DNA of 64,000 nucleotides from DASZMJ01 sp035551935 (GCA_035551935.1 DASZMJ010000080.1:1-64000), one strand, 5' to 3'. Shown: positions 7,065 to 16,175, counted from the stretch's first letter. The notes: generated by a model not told the origin, from the sequence alone. A program made the numbers and translations.

Positions 7065-7592
7065 CTAGTTGCGACCGCCGCCCTTCGCGCGGAGCGCCGC
7101 GGGGACCGGTTTCCCCGCGAGATAATAGACATACGCCGTCACCGCCCTGATCTTCTCCGGCCCCAGCAGCTGCCAGCCCGGCATGGACGTCCCCTGGACC
7201 CCCTCGACGACCACCCGTCGGACCTGCTCGACCGTTTCCCCGTGCTTCCACGGCGTCCTGGTGAGGTCCCTCGGCTTCGGCCCCGCCAGGCTCGCCGCGA
7301 TCGGGCCGTCGCCGCGGCCCGCGTTGCCGTGGCAGCTCGCGCAGCGGTCGAGGAACACCTCGCGACCCTCGACCAGGAGCGCATCCCCCTCGATCTCCTT
7401 CGGCGGCGGCCCCGGCTTCGCCCGAAACCACGAGTATCCCAGCAACCCGCCCGCCAACAGCGCCAGCAACGCGAAGAAGACGGCCCGCGCGACCTTCGGG
7501 TCGATCGATCCGGGCTGGAAGTCGTCGCCGTCCAACGTCGGGCCTCTCCGCTCTTCGGGATCCGGAACGGGCCGATCACCCACGGCCATCAT
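7065..7592 (-). CDS. Membrane-anchored mono-haem cytochrome c
   Basis: 175 residues from the ATG pair at 7592/7589; the start is uncertain because no strong ribosome site is visible. A single transmembrane helix (AVFFALLALLAGGLLGYSWF, about residues 38-57) is followed by a class I cytochrome domain with haem-binding CASCHG and the distal Met ligand in GTSMPGW. The domain is exported with the helix as anchor. It would carry electrons in the periplasm or paryphoplasm; no oxidase or reductase partner lies nearby. It is divergent from lysS. Confidence 0.8.
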   Translation of the reverse strand: MMAVGDRPVPDPEERRGPTLDGDDFQPGSIDPKVARAVFFALLALLAGGLLGYSWFRAKPGPPPKEIEGDALLVEGREVFLDRCASCHGNAGRGDGPIAASLAGPKPRDLTRTPWKHGETVEQVRRVVVEGVQGTSMPGWQLLGPEKIRAVTAYVYYLAGKPVPAALRAKGGGRN

Positions 7593-7633
7593 AGGTAACA
7601 GGATGGGGCCGGCAAGGCCGAACCCGGTTGGCG

Positions 7634-7661
7634 TTGACCGGGTCCGACGTTTGACTAGAAT
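7634..7661 (+). promoter_or_regulatory. Promoter for lysS
   Basis: TTGACC (7634-7639), 16-base spacer, TAGAAT (7656-7661), 45 bases before the lysS start. The same TTGACC/TAGAAT pair occurs before the thiolase operon at 41490. Confidence 0.55.
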
Positions 7662-7705
7662 CGTGCTCAAGTGCGCAAGGTCCGCGAGAAACGGCGGTGG
7701 GGGCG

Positions 7706-9232
7706 ATGGCCGACGAGGGACAGGGGCGGGAGTCGCTGGAGGCGGTACGCCTGGAGAAGCTGCGACGGATCGAGGCCCTGGGGGTCGACCCCTGGGGACG
7801 TCGGTTCGACGGGCACCGGGCGATCGCCGACGTCCGCGCCCTGCAAGCGCCGTCGTCGGGCGACCCGGAGCCGGGGCCGAAGGTGCGCGTCGCGGGGCGG
7901 ATCGTCCTGAAGCGGACGCAGGGGAAGATCGTCTTCCTCAAGCTGCGCGACTGGACCGAAGACATCCAGATCTTCGTCGGCAAGAACCAGGTCGGCGAGG
8001 CCGGCTGGGCACTGGCGAGCGAGCTGGACCTGGGCGACCTGCTGGGCGTCGACGGCACGCTCGGGCACACCAAGACGGGGGAATTGACGGTCTTCGCCGG
8101 GTCGCTCACGTTCCTGGGCAAGAGCCTCCTGCCGCCGCCGGAGAAGTGGCACGGCCTGACCGACGTCGAGCAAAGGTCGCGGCAGCGGTACGTCGACCTC
8201 TTCAGCAACCCCGAGTCGCTCCGCACCTTCCTCGGCCGCTCGAAGGTCCTCGCCGCCTTCCGCCGCGTGCTCGCCGACCGCGGCTTCGTCGAGGTCGAGA
8301 CGCCCACGATGCAGTCCATCGCCGGCGGCGCCGCGGCGCGGCCGTTCGTGACGCATCATAATGCGCTCGATCTCGATCTGTTTCTGAGGATCGCGCTCGA
8401 GCTTCACCTGAAGCGATTGCTCGTCGGCGGCATGGAGCGCGTCTTCGAGCTGGGGCGGGTCTATCGCAACGAGGGGATCAGCCGGCGGCACAACCCCGAG
8501 TTCACGATGCTCGAGGCCTACCAGGCCTACAGCGACTATCACGGCATGATGGACCTGACCGAGGCCCTCATCGTCGGCGCCATCGAGGCGATCGACGGCA
8601 ACCTGCGCCGCACGTACCACGTCCCCGGGGCCGTCGAGGGGGAGTCGGAGGCGATCGAGATCGACTTCAACCCGCCGTGGCCGCGGCGGTCGTACGCGGA
8701 CCTCTTCCGCGAGCACGTCGGCATCGACCCGCACGACGACGCGGCCGTGCGCGAGCGGGCGCGGACGTTGGGGATCGAGGCGGGGCAGGGGGTGGATCGC
8801 GACGTGGTCGTCAGCGAGGTCTTCGAGGAGGTCGTCGAGCCGCGGCTGAAGGGCCCGGTCTTCGTCGTCGACTACCCGTCCGCGATCTGCCCGCTCACCA
8901 AGCGGAAGGCCGACGACCCGGGCGTCGCCGAGCGGTTCGAGCTGTTCGTGCTCGGGGTCGAGCTGGCGAATGCGTACACCGAATTGAACGACCCGCTCTT
9001 GCAGGAGGACCTGCTCCGCCGCCAGCTCGCCGGCCAGCGCGCGGAGGACTCGATGGCGACGATGGACGACGACTTCGTCCGCGCCCTGAAGCACGCCATG
9101 CCCCCCGCCGGCGGCCTCGGCGTCGGCATCGACCGCCTCTGCATGTTCCTGCTCGACCGCCAGAACATCCGCGACGTCATCCTCTTCCCCCTCCTGCGGC
9201 CGGAAGGGGGAGAGAGGGCCGAGGGCCGTTGA
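7706..9232 (+). CDS. lysS: Lysyl-tRNA synthetase, class II
   Basis: 508 residues from ATG 7706. N-terminal OB fold (KVRVAGRIVLKRTQGKIVFL, WTEDIQIFVG) for anticodon binding, then class II motif 2 (ERVFELGRVYRNEGISRRHN followed by PEFTMLEAYQAY) and motif 3 (GLGVGIDRLCMFLL). TKRKADDPGVAERFELFV is the usual lysine-specific segment. Length and order are standard for the bacterial enzyme. It has its own promoter at 7634 and is followed after about 50 bases by an ABC exporter permease. Confidence 0.95.
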   Translation: MADEGQGRESLEAVRLEKLRRIEALGVDPWGRRFDGHRAIADVRALQAPSSGDPEPGPKVRVAGRIVLKRTQGKIVFLKLRDWTEDIQIFVGKNQVGEAGWALASELDLGDLLGVDGTLGHTKTGELTVFAGSLTFLGKSLLPPPEKWHGLTDVEQRSRQRYVDLFSNPESLRTFLGRSKVLAAFRRVLADRGFVEVETPTMQSIAGGAAARPFVTHHNALDLDLFLRIALELHLKRLLVGGMERVFELGRVYRNEGISRRHNPEFTMLEAYQAYSDYHGMMDLTEALIVGAIEAIDGNLRRTYHVPGAVEGESEAIEIDFNPPWPRRSYADLFREHVGIDPHDDAAVRERARTLGIEAGQGVDRDVVVSEVFEEVVEPRLKGPVFVVDYPSAICPLTKRKADDPGVAERFELFVLGVELANAYTELNDPLLQEDLLRRQLAGQRAEDSMATMDDDFVRALKHAMPPAGGLGVGIDRLCMFLLDRQNIRDVILFPLLRPEGGERAEGR

Positions 9233-9285
9233 CAGGGGACAGGACGGACCGATGACCGCGGCCCGAGGCCGCGATGGGAACAGGG

Positions 9286-10674
9286 ATGTATAAATATTTG
9301 CTCTGTTGGCGCTACCTGCGGACGCGGAAGATCGCGCTGGCCAGCATCATCAGCGTGATGCTGGGGGTGGCGACCATGATCGTGGTCAACGCGGTGATGG
9401 CGGGGTTCGCCGACAAGATGCGGACCCGGCTCAAGGGGGTGCTGTCGGACGTCGCGATCGAGTCGGCCGACTTCGACGGCTTCACGCACCCCGAGGAGAT
9501 CATGGCGCTGGTCGAGCGCGTCGCCGGCGACAAGGTCGAGGCGATGGCGCCGACGCTCGAGACGATGGGCATGCTCACGATCGTGGCGCCGAACGGCTAC
9601 AAGGTCGATCGGCCGGTCCAGATCCTGGGCGTCCGGCCGGAGGACCGGGCGAAGGTCGGCGACTTCGCCGAGTACATCGTCGACGCCGCCGGTCGCAAGC
9701 TCCCCCCGTCGCTCGCCGTCCCGGCCGAGCTGCGGTTCGACAGCGACGCCGGCGAGCTGCTCCGGGGGATGGACAAGGACGACCCGATGTACGAGGCCAC
9801 CAAGCAGATGGTGGACGAGACGACGCCCGACGAGGGGGCGATCGTCGGCTACGCGCTGGCGACCCACCACCTCGCCGAGGAGCACCGCGACATCTACCTC
9901 GCCGGGCCGGGCGCGAAGGTGATCCTGACCTTCCCCTCGGCCGGCCGGACCCCCAAGGCGCAGCAGGACTCGTTCACCGTCATCGGCTACTTCAAGAGCG
10001 GCATGAGCGAGTACGACTCGACCCACGTCTACATCCCGCTGGAGCGCCTCCAGTACCTCCGCACGGCCGGCGAGCGGGTGACGCACATCCAGATCAAGGC
10101 GAAGCCCGGCGTGGACCTCGACCAGCTCGCCCGGACGATCCAGCTCGAGCTCGACCGCATCCGCCCGATCTTCTTCCGCGTGCAGACCTGGGAGCAGAAG
10201 CAGGGGACCATCCTCGCCGCGGTGGCCCTCGAGCAGAGTCTCCTGAATATCCTGCTGTTCCTCATCATCGCCGTGGCCGGCTTCGGCATCCTGGCGATCT
10301 TCTCGATGATCGTCGTCGAGAAGACCCGGGACATCGGCGTGTTGAAGGCGCTGGGGGCCTCGACGTCGGGCGTGCGGGGGATCTTCCTCGGCTACGGGCT
10401 GTCCCTGGGGCTCGTCGGCAGCGGCGTGGGGATGCTCGGCGGGCTCCTCTTCGTCCGCTACATCAACGTGATCGAGGGGTGGCTCAGCGCCCTGACCGGC
10501 CGCAAGGTCTTCGACGACACGATCTATTACTTCGACTCGATCCCCACCCTCGTCGAGCCCTGGACCGTCGCCTGGATCGTCGGCGGTGCCCTCTTGATCG
10601 CCGTCGCCGCCAGCGTCCTCCCCGCCCAGCGCGCCGCCCGGCTGCACCCGGTCCAGGCATTGCGATTCGAATAA
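9286..10674 (+). CDS. LolC/LolE-type ABC transporter permease
   Basis: 462 residues from ATG 9286, which gives the family-typical start MYKYLLCWRYLRTRK; ATG 9274 four codons earlier is the alternative. Layout: N-terminal helix (IISVMLGVATMIVVNAVMAG), large periplasmic MacB-like domain (residues about 50-310), then three helices with the FtsX-domain stretch DIGVLKALGASTSGVRGIF, ending in LPAQRAARLHPVQALRFE. Together with the ATPase at 10793 it should form a lipoprotein-releasing or related mechanotransmitting exporter at the inner membrane. A word-type inverted repeat separates the two genes. Confidence 0.88.
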   Translation: MYKYLLCWRYLRTRKIALASIISVMLGVATMIVVNAVMAGFADKMRTRLKGVLSDVAIESADFDGFTHPEEIMALVERVAGDKVEAMAPTLETMGMLTIVAPNGYKVDRPVQILGVRPEDRAKVGDFAEYIVDAAGRKLPPSLAVPAELRFDSDAGELLRGMDKDDPMYEATKQMVDETTPDEGAIVGYALATHHLAEEHRDIYLAGPGAKVILTFPSAGRTPKAQQDSFTVIGYFKSGMSEYDSTHVYIPLERLQYLRTAGERVTHIQIKAKPGVDLDQLARTIQLELDRIRPIFFRVQTWEQKQGTILAAVALEQSLLNILLFLIIAVAGFGILAIFSMIVVEKTRDIGVLKALGASTSGVRGIFLGYGLSLGLVGSGVGMLGGLLFVRYINVIEGWLSALTGRKVFDDTIYYFDSIPTLVEPWTVAWIVGGALLIAVAASVLPAQRAARLHPVQALRFE

Positions 10675-10683
10675 GAGACGGGT

Positions 10684-10765
10684 TTCACCGCGGAGGACGC
10701 GGAGAAGAGAGAAAAGCGAGTGCATTTCTGATGATTTCTCTTATCTCCGCGTCCTCCGCGGTGAA
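10684..10765. repeat. Word-type inverted repeat (CGCGGAGGA family)
   Basis: Arms 10684-10705 and 10744-10765 are perfect 22-base complements, TTCACCGCGGAGGACGCGGA plus GA. The loop of 38 bases continues partial pairing (AGAGAGAAA with TTTCTCTT). It lies inside the lolE-lolD operon, 10 bases after the permease stop. Confidence 0.9.
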
Positions 10766-10792
10766 TCTCCCCTTCCCCGGAGGGAATCGGCG

Positions 10793-11509
10793 ATGGCGAG
10801 TCAACTGTCGGCGGTCGGGGTCGAGAAGGGGTATCGCAAGGGGAAGACGGCGGTGCCGGTCCTGCGCGGGGCGGACCTGGAGGTCGAGGCGGGTGAGTTC
10901 GTGGCGATCGTCGGCGCGAGCGGGTCGGGCAAGAGCACGCTCCTGCACGTCCTCGGCCTGCTCGACGCGCCCGACGCCGGCCGCGTCTATCTCGACGGTC
11001 AGCGCATCGACCAGCTCCCCGACCGCCGCCGCGACGCGCTCAAGAACCGTACCTTCGGCTTCATCTTCCAGTTCTACCACCTCTTGCCCGAGCTGAGCGC
11101 GCTGGAGAACGTCCTGATGCCCCATCTGATCCGGTTCGGGCCGCTCGCCTACATGAAGAGAGGCCGGCGGCTGCGGGCCGAGGCGCGGCGGCTGCTGGAG
11201 CGGGTCGGGCTGGGGCACCGGCTCGACCACCGCCCCTCGGAGCTCTCCGGCGGCGAGATGCAGCGCGCCGCCATCGCCCGCGCGCTGGCCGGCTCGCCGA
11301 CCATCCTCCTCGCCGACGAGCCCACCGGCAACCTCGACGCCGCCACCGGCCAGGGCGTCCTCGAGCTCCTCCGCGACCTCAGCCGCGAGCGCGGCACGAC
11401 CATGCTGATGGTCACCCACGACGCTTCGATCGCCTCGCAGGCCGACCGCACCGTCCGCCTCGTCGACGGCCGCATCGAGGAATGGGCCCCGGCCCTCGGC
11501 CTGGCCTGA
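10793..11509 (+). CDS. LolD/MacB-type ABC transporter ATPase
   Basis: 238 residues. Walker A GASGSGKST, Q-loop FGFIFQFYHLLPELSALENV with the longer helix typical of LolD/FtsE-like ATPases, signature LSGGEMQRAAIARAL, Walker B ILLADEPTGNLD and H-loop MLMVTHD. It energises the permease at 9286. The spacing of 119 bases from the permease is taken up mostly by an inverted repeat. The two genes transcribe together unless that repeat terminates. Confidence 0.93.
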   Translation: MASQLSAVGVEKGYRKGKTAVPVLRGADLEVEAGEFVAIVGASGSGKSTLLHVLGLLDAPDAGRVYLDGQRIDQLPDRRRDALKNRTFGFIFQFYHLLPELSALENVLMPHLIRFGPLAYMKRGRRLRAEARRLLERVGLGHRLDHRPSELSGGEMQRAAIARALAGSPTILLADEPTGNLDAATGQGVLELLRDLSRERGTTMLMVTHDASIASQADRTVRLVDGRIEEWAPALGLA

Positions 11510-11595
11510 GGAGATACCGGGAGACGGCCCATTCTACGCCGCCAGTAACGGCCGATCGTCCTGGTTCTCCCAGACCATTTCCGGAGGATACCCCG

Positions 11596-12618
11596 ATGGT
11601 TGGTCGTCCGGCGTTGCGTCATCTCATCCTCGCCGCGGCGGTCGCCGCCTGGGCCTCGCCGGCCATGGCTCAGCCGCCCGCGAGTCCGCCGCCGCCGAGG
11701 CCCGCGACCCGGCCAGGGGCGTCCGCCCCGGATTCGGAGGCGGACCGGCTCGCCGAGGCCGCCGGGAAGGCGATCGAGGCCGGTCACCTCGACGAGGCGG
11801 AGTCGCTCCAGCGACGATCGCTGGCCATCCGCGAGAAGATCGTCGGGCCGGAACACCCCGATGTCGCGCGGAGCCTCGCCACCCTCGCGATGATCCGTTC
11901 GGAGCGGGGGACGAGCGAAGAGGCCTTGACCTTGCTCAAACGCGCCCTGGAGATCCGCAATCGGGCCCTCGGGCCGGATCACCCCGAGACGGCCAAGGTT
12001 TACCAGAAAATGGGCGTTGTTGAGTTGCTTCGGGGACGACTCGCGCCGGCCCTGGACGACATGAATCGGGCACTCAAGATCCAGACGAAGGCACTCGGGG
12101 CCGACCATCCCGACGTCGCCGAGACGCTCAGCGACTCCGCCGCAGCACTACTCGTCGCCGCCCGCCGATACCGCGAGCGGCCCACGCCGAAGGTCCTTCT
12201 GGCCCGGCTCAAGGGCGAACGGACGAACTCGGTCCGCCCCATGGCGCTTGCCGAGGCTGAGAAGTCCCTCAAGCGCGCCGTGGCGATCTTTGAGAAGTCC
12301 GGAAAGGCCAAGACGCCCCGCATGGCGTTGGCCCTGGACAACCTGGCGGCTGTCTGCGTCGAGCAGGGCCGGTATCTGGAGGCCGAGTCCTTGACGAGCC
12401 GCGCACTCGCGATCGCCGACGCGGCCCTCCGCCCGGACGACCCCAACCTCGCCATCTTCATCGAGCAGCGCATCAACGCACTCAAGCTCCATCGCCTCGA
12501 TCCTGCCGAACGGGCCGAGGTCCGTACCCTCACCGCCCGCGCCAAGGCGATCCGCGAACGAGAGACGGACTCGGCGGCCAAGACACGAACGAAAGAGGAT
12601 TCGACAAGACGATCATAG
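11596..12618 (+). CDS. Exported TPR (kinesin-light-chain-type) repeat protein
   Basis: 340 residues from ATG 11596 behind GGAGGATA. A Sec signal peptide ends at ASPAMAQPP (about residue 26). A Pro-rich linker leads into tetratricopeptide repeats of the 42-residue type, marked by GPEHPDVARSL, GPDHPETAKVY, GADHPDVAETL and a later RPDDPNLAIF. The protein probably acts as a scaffold outside the cytoplasm. There is no catalytic motif. Partner unknown. Confidence 0.8.
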   Translation: MVGRPALRHLILAAAVAAWASPAMAQPPASPPPPRPATRPGASAPDSEADRLAEAAGKAIEAGHLDEAESLQRRSLAIREKIVGPEHPDVARSLATLAMIRSERGTSEEALTLLKRALEIRNRALGPDHPETAKVYQKMGVVELLRGRLAPALDDMNRALKIQTKALGADHPDVAETLSDSAAALLVAARRYRERPTPKVLLARLKGERTNSVRPMALAEAEKSLKRAVAIFEKSGKAKTPRMALALDNLAAVCVEQGRYLEAESLTSRALAIADAALRPDDPNLAIFIEQRINALKLHRLDPAERAEVRTLTARAKAIRERETDSAAKTRTKEDSTRRS

Positions 12619-12669
12619 GGATTGAAACCAACAGGGCACGCCTGCCGCGCCCGTCCTGCCCCGACGATG

Positions 12670-12696
12670 TTCCCTCGGTTGCGGACGGGTTACAAT
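12670..12696 (+). promoter_or_regulatory. Possible promoter for hicBA
   Basis: TACAAT (12691-12696) with a poor -35 (TTCCCT, 12670-12675, spacer 15), about 80 bases before the HicB start. The -10 is convincing and the -35 is not, which would suit a repressible toxin-antitoxin promoter. Confidence 0.3.
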
Positions 12697-12778
12697 ACGG
12701 TGTCCCCGATCGGGTGAAACCTCCGACAATGGAGCCGTCGCACCCCGGGGCGGATGGCCCGAGGCCCTGGAGGATGTC

Positions 12779-12988
12779 GTGCGATCGTTCACTGTCATCG
12801 TCGAGCGTTGTCCCGAGACTGGGCTGTTCGTCGGGTACGTGCCGGGCTTCCCGGGAGCCCACTCGCAAGGCGAGACCGTGGATGAGCTGCGCGAGAACAT
12901 GCGCGAGGTGATCGGAATGCTCCTCGAAGACGGGGAGCCCGAGTGGGACTCGGAGTTCGTCGGCACGCAAACCATCCAGGTCGCCTGA
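12779..12988 (+). CDS. hicB: HicB-family antitoxin
   Basis: 69 residues from GTG 12779. The partial RNase H-like fold is recognisable: FTVIVERCPETGLFVGYVPG, then FPGAHSQGETVDELRENMRE and IGMLLEDGE. No C-terminal DNA-binding domain is present, so this is the short form, and autoregulation would depend on another element. The HicA toxin gene begins two bases after its stop. It neutralises HicA by direct binding in known systems. Confidence 0.85.
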   Translation: MRSFTVIVERCPETGLFVGYVPGFPGAHSQGETVDELRENMREVIGMLLEDGEPEWDSEFVGTQTIQVA

Positions 12989-12990
12989 CG

Positions 12991-13218
12991 ATGCCGAAGC
13001 TCCCCGTGCTGAAGCCGCAGGAGGTCGTCTCCCGGCTGGAGGCACTCGATTTCGTCGAGGTTAGGCAGCGCGGCGCGCACAAGCAGTTTCGCCACTCCGA
13101 CGGCCGCGGGACCACGGTGCCATTCCATAAGGGTCGAGATATATCTCCAGGTTTGCTGCGAAGAATTGCCCGCGACATTGGGGTCTCGGCTGAAGAACTC
13201 GTCGGCGTGCGCGGTTAG
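12991..13218 (+). CDS. hicA: HicA-family mRNA interferase toxin
   Basis: 75 residues from ATG 12991. The double-stranded-RNA-binding-like fold shows LKPQEVVSRLEALDFVEVRQ then GAHKQFRH with the expected catalytic His, and TTVPFHKGRDISPGLLRRIA at the end. It cleaves mRNA in characterised systems. Antitoxin-first order (hicB then hicA) is the less common arrangement but well documented. The active-site His and neighbouring residues look intact. Confidence 0.87.
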   Translation: MPKLPVLKPQEVVSRLEALDFVEVRQRGAHKQFRHSDGRGTTVPFHKGRDISPGLLRRIARDIGVSAEELVGVRG

Positions 13219-13240
13219 TCGACGGCGGAGGGTCGCGGCG

Positions 13241-14548
13241 ATGTCGAAGACGATCGGCCTCCGGGCGGCGTGCGCGATGATCCTGCTGGCCGTCGGCGGC
13301 CCGGGGCGCGCGGAGGAGCCGGGGAAGGAAGACAGGGCGATCTTCGAGACGATCGGCCGGGTGAAGAAGGTCGCCGGCAAGGTCAAGATCGACGGCAAGA
13401 GGGCGGACTGGGAGGGCATCCCGGCGTTCAACGACCCGAAAGGGGACGCCGGGGGGGACGCGTCGCGCGATATCGTGAAGGTGGCCGTCGCGCCGAGGGA
13501 GGACGACTGGCTCGTGATGATCGCCACGGCGGGCACGCCGACGCGCGACAACGGGGCGTTCTACGTCGAGGTCGATTACTTCGGCCACGAGCCGTGGGAC
13601 GTCCAGGTCGGCCTGCTCCGCGGCGGGGCGTGCTTCCTGAACGTGTACGACGAATCCAACCTGACCTGGACCATGGGCAAGCTCGTGCCGGGCGTCGCGT
13701 TCGCCATCGGCAACGTCGTCGAGGTCCGCATCCCCCATCGCGCCCTGGCCGAGGCGTTGCCGAAGCCGATGGCCGAGGCGCTCTCGGGCCCGGGGGCGCG
13801 GTCGTGGGTCCGCGTGCGGGGGCTGACGCTCGGCCGGCAGCCGGGGCAGATCGTCGACCAGGGCGCCGCCGCGGCGAGCTTCCGGCTCATCGAGACGCCC
13901 TATCCGCTCGACCCGCCGTTGCCCCGCGACCGCAAGGCGTCGAAGGCGATCGCGATGCCGGTCGAGGGGAAGTGGTACGTCAACCAGGGGGCATTCGGCC
14001 TCTACTCGCACCGCGACCTCTGGGGCTACGACCTCCGCAAGGTCGACGACGCCCACCGCGCCGCCCGCGTCATCGACCGCGAGGCCAGGCGCAACGACGA
14101 TTATTACGCATGGGACCAGCCCGTCACCGCCCCCGCGCGCGGCAACGTCGTCCGCGCCAGCAACGACGCCCCCGACGGCGACCCCCGGACCGACAACACG
14201 ATCGCCAGCGACCCCCGCGTCAACGAGGTCAATCTCGACCTCGGCGACCGCCACGTCCTCTGGCTCGGCCACCTCAAACAAGGCTCCGTCGCCGTTGCCC
14301 CCGGCGACCGCCTTAAGCCCGGCGCCCTGCTCGGCGCCGTCGGCAATTCCGGCCAGTCCTCCTGGCCCCACCTCCACCTCGGCCTCTGGCGCGGTGCTCA
14401 GACCGTCCCCCTCGCCTTCTCCCGCGTCCGCGTCGGCCTCAACAACGCCGACTCCGACCCCTGGGCCCGCGACCTGCCGCGCTGGGACCCGAGGGAGGGG
14501 TTCTTCGTCGAGCGGATCGCGGCCGGGAAGGGGCCGAAGCCGAAGTGA
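13241..14548 (+). CDS. Exported M23-family metallopeptidase-like protein with N-terminal CBM9-like domain
   Basis: 435 residues from ATG 13241 with GGCGGAGGG upstream. A signal peptide (CAMILLAVGGPGRAEE) precedes a beta-rich region beginning KVKIDGKRADWEGIPAF, the opening of CBM9-like sugar-binding domains. The C-terminal half has YSHRDLWGYDL, VTAPARGNVV, WLGHLKQGSVAVAPGDRLKP and HLHLGL, the LytM/M23 layout with its final HxH. The first metal-ligand motif is atypical (His and Asp six residues apart), so activity on peptidoglycan, already atypical in planctomycetes, is uncertain. Confidence 0.8.
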   Translation: MSKTIGLRAACAMILLAVGGPGRAEEPGKEDRAIFETIGRVKKVAGKVKIDGKRADWEGIPAFNDPKGDAGGDASRDIVKVAVAPREDDWLVMIATAGTPTRDNGAFYVEVDYFGHEPWDVQVGLLRGGACFLNVYDESNLTWTMGKLVPGVAFAIGNVVEVRIPHRALAEALPKPMAEALSGPGARSWVRVRGLTLGRQPGQIVDQGAAAASFRLIETPYPLDPPLPRDRKASKAIAMPVEGKWYVNQGAFGLYSHRDLWGYDLRKVDDAHRAARVIDREARRNDDYYAWDQPVTAPARGNVVRASNDAPDGDPRTDNTIASDPRVNEVNLDLGDRHVLWLGHLKQGSVAVAPGDRLKPGALLGAVGNSGQSSWPHLHLGLWRGAQTVPLAFSRVRVGLNNADSDPWARDLPRWDPREGFFVERIAAGKGPKPK

Positions 14549-14557
14549 GCCGGCCGG

Positions 14558-14642
14558 CCGGGTGGCACGCCCTGAGTCCGCGAAGGGCGTGGTCGGCGCG
14601 CCAGGGCCCACGCCCTTCGCGGACTCGGGGCGTGCCACCCGG
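14558..14642. repeat. Inverted repeat, GTGGCACGCC/GAGTCCGCG family
   Basis: Arms 14558-14592 and 14608-14642 pair at about 33 of 35 positions around a 15-base loop. It starts 10 bases after the M23 gene and ends 28 bases before pheS. Confidence 0.9.
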
Positions 14643-14670
14643 TCCGTCGCACCTGGACACCCGCGGCGCC

Positions 14671-15699
14671 ATGAACATGAACGAGCCGGCCCCCGACACC
14701 GACGCGATCGCCGAGCTCGACGCCCTCGAGGCCGACGGGCTCGGCGCGTTCCGGAAGGCCGCCAACCCGGCCGAGGTCGAGGCGGCGCGGGTCGAGTTCC
14801 TGGGGCAGAAACAGGGCAAGGTCCGGGCCCTCCAGGAGCGCTCCAAGGCGTGGTTCCGGGCCTGGTCGGCCGAGCAAAAGCGGGCGTTCGGCCAGCGGTT
14901 CAATGCCGTGAAAGGGGCGCTCGAAGCCGCCTTCGAGGCCGCCCAGGGTCGCGTCGAACGGCCGGCGCTGACCGAGGGGGGCATCGACGTCTCGTTACCC
15001 GGCCGACCCCGGCCGGTCCTGGGGCACCGGCACCCGCTGTCGCAGACGGCCGACGAGCTGATCGACCTCTTCGGCCGGTTCGGCTTCGCCGTCGCCCGCG
15101 GGCCGGAGGTCGAGGACGTCTTCCACAACTTCGAGGCGCTGAACATCCCCGCGACCCACCCGGCGCGCGACCCGGCCGACAACTTCTACCTCCCCGGCGG
15201 CGTCCTGTTGCGGAGCCAGACCAGCACGGTCCAGATCCGCGTCATGGAGCACCAGCCGCCGCCGGTCCGGGTCGTCGCGATCGGCCGCGTGTACCGTCCC
15301 GACGAGGTGGACGAGACCCATTCCTTCATGTTCCACCAGATCGAGGGGCTGATGGTGGCCGAGGGCGTGACGATGGCCGACCTCAAGACCGTCCTGCGCC
15401 TGTTCGCCCAGAGCTACCTCGGCGACGACGTCCGCGTCCGGTTCCGGCCGTCGTTCTTCCCGTTCACCGAGCCGAGCGTCGAGGTCGATATGCTCTGGCA
15501 CGGCGGCGACCGTTGGGTTGAAATGGGGGGGGCGGGCATGGTCGACCCGAACGTCCTCCAGGCCGTCGGCTACGACCCCGAGGCCGTCACCGGCTTCGCC
15601 TTCGGCCTCGGGATCGAACGCCTCTGCATGCGACGCCACGCGATCGACGACATCCGCCACTTCTACCGCAACGACGCGCGTTTCCTCGCCCAGTTCTGA
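14671..15699 (+). CDS. pheS: Phenylalanyl-tRNA synthetase alpha subunit
   Basis: 342 residues from ATG 14671, the first Met after the upstream inverted repeat. N-terminal coiled-coil (residues about 1-95) for tRNA contact, then the class II core: GRVYRPDEVDETHSFMFHQI (motif 2), RFRPSFFPFTEPSVEVD, WVEMGGAGMVDPNVL and GFAFGLGIERLCMRRH (motif 3). It forms an alpha2-beta2 enzyme with PheT encoded at 16176. An inverted repeat and a small ORF lie between the two subunit genes. Confidence 0.95.
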   Translation: MNMNEPAPDTDAIAELDALEADGLGAFRKAANPAEVEAARVEFLGQKQGKVRALQERSKAWFRAWSAEQKRAFGQRFNAVKGALEAAFEAAQGRVERPALTEGGIDVSLPGRPRPVLGHRHPLSQTADELIDLFGRFGFAVARGPEVEDVFHNFEALNIPATHPARDPADNFYLPGGVLLRSQTSTVQIRVMEHQPPPVRVVAIGRVYRPDEVDETHSFMFHQIEGLMVAEGVTMADLKTVLRLFAQSYLGDDVRVRFRPSFFPFTEPSVEVDMLWHGGDRWVEMGGAGMVDPNVLQAVGYDPEAVTGFAFGLGIERLCMRRHAIDDIRHFYRNDARFLAQF

Positions 15700-15711
15700 A
15701 CAGGGGACTTC

Positions 15712-15823
15712 TGCCACAGAGGACACAGAGGACACAGAGAGGAAGAAAAAGAATTTTCACATTTGCTATTGCACATCCTTGACATTCGATTTCGACTCTG
15801 TATCCTCCGTGTCCTCCGTGGCA
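15712..15823. repeat. Word-type inverted repeat (CACAGAGGA family, copy 1)
   Basis: Left arm TGCCACAGAGGACACAGAGG... (15712-15739) and its partner (15796-15823) pair at 25 of 28 positions around an AT-rich 56-base loop. It begins 12 bases after pheS. The same word family recurs at 36196 and 42756. Confidence 0.88.
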
Positions 15824-15849
15824 AATCTCCCCCCCACGAGGCGCATCCC

Positions 15850-16086
15850 ATGGAGATCGATCCGAGCCCGGTCGTCGTGACGACGGGCGTGACGGCGGGG
15901 ACGACGCGGGTGCACCACCGCGAATTCCCCGAGATCCGCGCCGAGGGGCCGACCCCCTCGGAGGCGGCGGCGCACCTGGTCAACCAGCTCACCCGGGCGC
16001 TCGACTCGGCCCTGACCGACTGGCGCCGGCAGACGATGCAGCACGCCATCGACGACGTCAAGGCGTTCGCCTCCCACGCGGGCTGA
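15850..16086 (+). CDS. Small hypothetical protein between pheS and pheT
   Basis: 78 residues from ATG 15850, the first Met after the inverted repeat. Sequence MEIDPSPVVVTTGVTAG, then FPEIRAEGPTPSEAAAHLVN and a C-terminal amphipathic helix (LTDWRRQTMQHAIDDVKAF). Predicted cytoplasmic alpha/beta mini-domain of about the size of HicB- or DUF1902-like folds. Codon usage matches neighbours, supporting expression. I do not recognise a function. Confidence 0.6.
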   Translation: MEIDPSPVVVTTGVTAGTTRVHHREFPEIRAEGPTPSEAAAHLVNQLTRALDSALTDWRRQTMQHAIDDVKAFASHAG

Positions 16087-16175
16087 CCCGCCCCCCGCGG
16101 CCGGGGTCGGCGGGCCGGGGCGAGGGGCCTCGGCGGGGGATTCCCCGCGCATCATTCCTATAAAGATCGAGACTC

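Noticed and set aside
3656..7150. A 1164-codon open frame on the plus strand over aroF and its neighbours
   Set aside because: It is antisense to several well-supported genes and reads as Gly/Asp/Val-rich low-complexity sequence, a consequence of high GC with few stop codons.
12670..13218. hicBA as a novel toxin-antitoxin pair
   Set aside because: Both proteins fit known HicB and HicA families; the antitoxin-first order is already documented.
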